DNA from: Asterochloris sp. CNOR1
Lineage: Eukaryota; Chlorophyta; Trebouxiophyceae; Trebouxiales; Trebouxiaceae
NCBI GenBank assembly: GCA_963969365.1
Contig: OZ017760.1
Coordinates: 868,001 to 932,000 of the forward strand
Direction: 5' to 3'
Length of the DNA: 64,000 nucleotides
The position numbers and the translations under genes were made by a program. The notes under the pieces were generated by a model. The model did not search any database. It saw only the letters and a list, made by a program, of their open reading frames with translations, and was not told the DNA's origin. Of this stretch, positions 61,501-64,000 are shown piece by piece (position 1 is the stretch's first letter; each line of letters begins with the position of its first letter).

Positions 61501-63774
61501 GCCTGGCAGCAGCAGCTGGAGTATCCAGTCGGCAAGAGCAGCAGCTATGTACTTTCTGGCAGCAGTGCTAAGCGCCAGCTGCAATGCACGGCAAGACCCT
61601 GGGCAGCAGCAGTCCTGATCCTGTCAGCTCAGCCAACAAGCAACACACTCCCAGCGTGTAGCAGGTGTGAGCAGCACAGGCACACCAAGCACAGGAGACA
61701 GACCAGGACGTTCTGAGAGGCCACGCACCTCATTGACAAAGCGTTCCAGCGTGAAACGGATGGCAGCATGAAAGTGGGCAATGCCATGCAGGGGCGGATG
61801 AGTGACCGCCGCAGCAGCCTGCACCGCTGCGCTGCAGATCTGCTCCGCGCACTCTGCGGCAGTCAGCCCCAGCTTGACCTTGCAGCAATCAGGGTGGCTG
61901 CAGGCCCGCTGCTGGATATCGATGATAGGCGGCGCTGGGGCCGACTTCTGAGGGCCCAGCCAGGAGCACAGCAGCTGCAGCAGGAGCTGGTCTGAGACCA
62001 CCTGCTTCACCTGCAGTGCAGAAAGGCAGTGCAGCTCAGCAACATCAGGCAGCCAGGAGCACAGGCTGCAGAAAAAGCTGGTTTGGAGACTCCTGCTTCA
62101 CCTGCAGAACAGTCTGCACATGGCTTAAAGATGTCACTGCAGCATCTGGACTAGCCAACTTTCATATTATTCCCAAGCCAGCAGCGAGGTAGCAACTTGA
62201 TGCTGCCAACCTGCCCGCAGATCGTGCAGCAAGCGCTCAATGAGCTGATGCAATGGAGCTGACGCGTAAGAGGCACCCCAGTGACAGCTTTAGCGCTGCC
62301 ATTGCTGCTGAGCCAGTGGCACCCACAGCAGGACCAAAGCGCGTAAGCCATGGCAGTCGGCTTGCTGTGGGTGCACGCTGCATACATTGGCAGCATGTGC
62401 AGGAAGCAGTCTAGACACTGGGTGATTGTCGTCATGCCTGAGCTAGTAGCACAACAGCAGGACCAAAGCCCTGAGTGCATGGCAGCCTGCTTGAAGGATA
62501 TGTAAGCAAAGTAGAGACACAGCAGCACAGTCTCAATGCAATTACTTTCTCATCAGACCTCAGCAGCAACGCAGCAGGCCCAGATCCCTTCGTCCATAGC
62601 TGTCTGCTTAGCTGCATGAGACTGCAGCCTTTATGAAGCCCATCTCCTAGATTGCATGCGACCCAATGTCATGCTTCTCTCTTCTTACCTGTGCCAGCAA
62701 CTCCTGCTGCTCCTCCTCAGGCACTTGAGGTTTGAGCCAGGCCAGCACAGCCTCCACTGTGGCCAGGGGGATGCAGCACAGGAACTGCGCGACCAGAGTT
62801 GCCTGCAGGCGGGTCAGCAAGCCATCAGCAGGGCTCAACGCAGCGCAGTGAGGAGAAGTAGGCTCAGCCATTTCATGAATGCAGCAGAGACTCAGGGAGC
62901 ACCCAAAAGCTTCTTAATGAGGCTGGTCAGGCAGGTAGCCCTCCACCAAGGCCAACTGTGCAGGGGCCGGGCCATCAGAGTGCCTCCCCCAGCGAGACAA
63001 CCAAGCACACAAGAATCACTCCGACCCACCTGCTCTGCGTGGGTAAAGTGCTGCAGCAGCAGGGGCAGCAGCTGCTCCTCCTCCTTGGCCAGATGCTTGT
63101 GCAGGGTGGTGTGAATTTCCTGGACCTGCATGCCAGGAGCTGGATCATCTGTCATATGCAGGGTGGTGAGAACTTCCTCATGCCACATATAAAATGGCGC
63201 TGCGCCTGGCTTGGGACCACGCCTTCAAAGCAGCCCCCTTTCAAAGCTTTTGATGCGGCTTGTGCTGGGACGTGAGCGGCTTCAAACGCCGTTGGCACTG
63301 CCCCTGGATGGTGCTGTGTGAAGATGCCTGCATTGGTTTCTGCTGTAGGGGCACCCTGCTGTTTCAGAGTGTGCGTCTACTCCCCAAAGCATGGCAGCAA
63401 TGAGCTCCTGTCCAATCAGCCCAAATGAGCGGCAGGCATGCTGGTCCATTCTGCTTTGTCCTGTCTGCCCAGGCAGGCACACACTGCAGACCAGAGCCTG
63501 CAGGGGCGCACCTCATTGCTTGCTTTGCTGAATATCGGCAATTCTGGTGAGGACAGACAACAGCTGCTGGCGCATGTGCCCGTCCATCTGCCCCAGGCAG
63601 GCGCACCTTGCAGACCAGCGCCCGCAGGGTGACCCCCCGCTGTTTGCCCTGCTGCACCAGAGCGTCCCCGATGAGGGCAGACAGCTGGTCAAACAGCCTC
63701 TCTTCATCCTCATGCTCTACTGTGTAGGCCAGCGTCACATTCTTGACCTTGACGTCCAAGGCTGGGTAGACTAC
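52584..63774 (-). CDS. BTS: BRUTUS-like hemerythrin/CHY-RING E3 ubiquitin ligase (5' end outside window)
   Basis: This is an iron-responsive E3 ligase of the BTS/BTSL family; hemerythrin domains bind a di-iron centre and the RING recruits E2. Exons: 63607-63774, 63030-63125, 62689-62802, 61729-62010, 61303-61436, 60794-60934, 60290-60507, 59833-59966, 59234-59527, 58705-58857, 58285-58401, 57243-57483, 56474-56616, 56034-56183, 55554-55617, 54934-55114, 54324-54463, 53381-53646, 52897-53073, 52584-52685. About 1,100 residues are visible (BTS has about 1,250). Hemerythrin 1: [27 protein letters not shown]. Hemerythrin 2: [50 protein letters not shown]. Hemerythrin 3: [44 protein letters not shown]. 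Then [19 protein letters not shown] ([23 protein letters not shown]), CTCHY ([14 protein letters not shown]), RING ([32 protein letters not shown]) and zinc ribbon ([19 protein letters not shown]). All zinc ligands I checked are present. Confidence 0.95.
53588..53818 (-). repeat. Decoy copy of the BRUTUS-like CTCHY exon start
   Basis: Bases 53762-53818 repeat 53588-53646 (acceptor side of the exon 53381-53646) with about four differences in the best 48 bases. The copy has its own tag acceptor, encodes [19 protein letters not shown] on the minus strand and soon reaches a stop at about 53721. Confidence 0.9.
54430..54650 (-). repeat. Three copies of the CHY exon acceptor edge
   Basis: The real edge 54431-54470 (minus strand cag then tgcaagctgagcgcaccctg) has copies at about 54508-54547 and 54605-54650, each after a cag and each still carrying a Cys-Cys pair. 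Confidence 0.7.
57135..57795 (-). repeat. Copies of both edges of a BRUTUS-like hemerythrin exon
   Basis: For the exon 57243-57483, the donor edge 57234-57289 is copied at 57135-57190 with donor gtgagtacc intact. The acceptor edge near 57466-57490 has weaker copies near 57678-57705 and 57766-57795. Confidence 0.75.
58172..58321 (-). repeat. Copy of a BRUTUS-like exon donor edge
   Basis: Bases 58172-58204 resemble 58289-58321 (core gcaaacag.tgcgc.tcct), 117 bases apart, downstream of the exon 58285-58401. Confidence 0.75.
61958..62107 (-). repeat. Copy of a BRUTUS-like exon acceptor edge
   Basis: Bases 62051-62107 repeat 61958-62016, including agccaggagcacag, gagac and the acceptor tract cctgcttcacctgcag, 92 bases apart. 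This is one of the clearest cases. Confidence 0.9.
62300..62625 (-). repeat. About 125-base tandem repeat in a BRUTUS-like intron
   Basis: Units near 62308-62375 and 62435-62495 share ctgagc.agt.gcac..cagcaggaccaaagc and ggcttg or gcttga; a weaker third unit lies near 62555-62612. Confidence 0.65.
63100..63185 (-). repeat. Copy of a BRUTUS-like exon acceptor edge (58-base offset)
   Basis: Bases 63100-63135 (acceptor side of exon 63030-63125) are echoed at 63158-63185: tgcagggtggtg, a few bases, then cttcctcatgcca. Confidence 0.65.
63463..63631 (-). repeat. Copy of a BRUTUS-like exon donor edge (125-base offset)
   Basis: Bases 63588-63631 (donor side of exon 63607-63774) resemble 63463-63507: ctgccc.aggcaggc.cac, then tgcagaccag.gcc.gcaggg. 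Confidence 0.75.
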
Positions 63775-64000
63775 CTGCAGAGGCGGTGACGTCACCGCTG
63801 AATGTTGAGTGCTGGGAGCGGCCCATGATCCACACTGTGCACGTAGTAACCTGCCACAAATGCATCTGCGTTTGCTTGGTGGTGCAGTAGATGAAGCACA
63901 GGAGTGACTCTTTGCCAAAGTCTGGCAAAACATGGTGAATGGCCTATTGTCCTACATGCATCAGCACCGGTTGGCATGAACGGAATGAACGCCGCGCTGA

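Noticed and set aside
52584-63774. Separate hemerythrin and RING-finger genes
   Set aside because: All pieces appear once, in BRUTUS order, with compatible splice phases from exon to exon.
1-64000. tRNA, rRNA, CRISPR array, LTR or virus-derived element
   Set aside because: None was seen on reading; no cloverleaf boxes, regular spaced direct repeats, reverse-transcriptase or capsid motifs stood out.

Overview
This window reads as nuclear DNA of a green alga, most like a trebouxiophyte or another intron-dense chlorophyte. It is GC-rich, and almost every gene is cut into short exons of roughly 25-300 bases. Introns mostly end in a ctgcag-type acceptor and begin gtgag/gtaag/gtgcg. Gene content is plant-like: a KUP/HAK potassium transporter, a BRUTUS-type hemerythrin E3 ligase, and an MS1/MMD1-type PHD protein. 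I saw no tRNA, rRNA, CRISPR array, LTR element or recognisable transposon. Exon coordinates were read by eye from splice consensus, frame and family motifs, and can be off by a base or two.

Layout from left to right. (1) A partial unrecognised gene on the minus strand, 1 to about 2.39 kb. (2) A GT31 beta-1,3-galactosyltransferase-like gene, 2919-8499 minus. (3) A small unrecognised minus gene, about 9.18-9.71 kb. (4) A KUP/HAK potassium transporter, about 9.95-19.46 kb plus. (5) A flavin amine-oxidase-fold protein, 19726-24410 minus. (6) A glycine/alanine-rich protein with 18-residue amphipathic repeats and a hydrophobic hairpin, 24761-29495 plus. (7) A DUF1749 alpha/beta hydrolase with a complete 10-exon model, 29756-31744 plus. 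(8) A 13-kb PHD-finger gene of the MS1/MMD1 family with a very large low-complexity insertion, 32104-45065 minus. (9) A small tail-anchored protein, 45604 to about 47.2 kb minus. (10) A Gln/Ala/Pro-rich protein of unknown function, about 47.86-52.22 kb plus. (11) A BRUTUS-like gene with three hemerythrin domains, CHY/CTCHY zinc fingers, RING and zinc ribbon, 52584 to beyond 63774 minus, with its 5' end outside the window.

The genes do not form an obvious pathway. The strongest unusual signal is in the introns. Again and again, 30-65 bases spanning an exon edge, often including the splice site, occur again as diverged copies 58-361 bases away inside the adjoining intron. Sometimes there are arrays of 3-5 copies at about 90-130 base spacing. 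I found this at about fifteen exon edges in six genes. It leaves decoy splice sites and at least one decoy exon, and it looks like a local mode of intron growth by duplication across exon-intron junctions.
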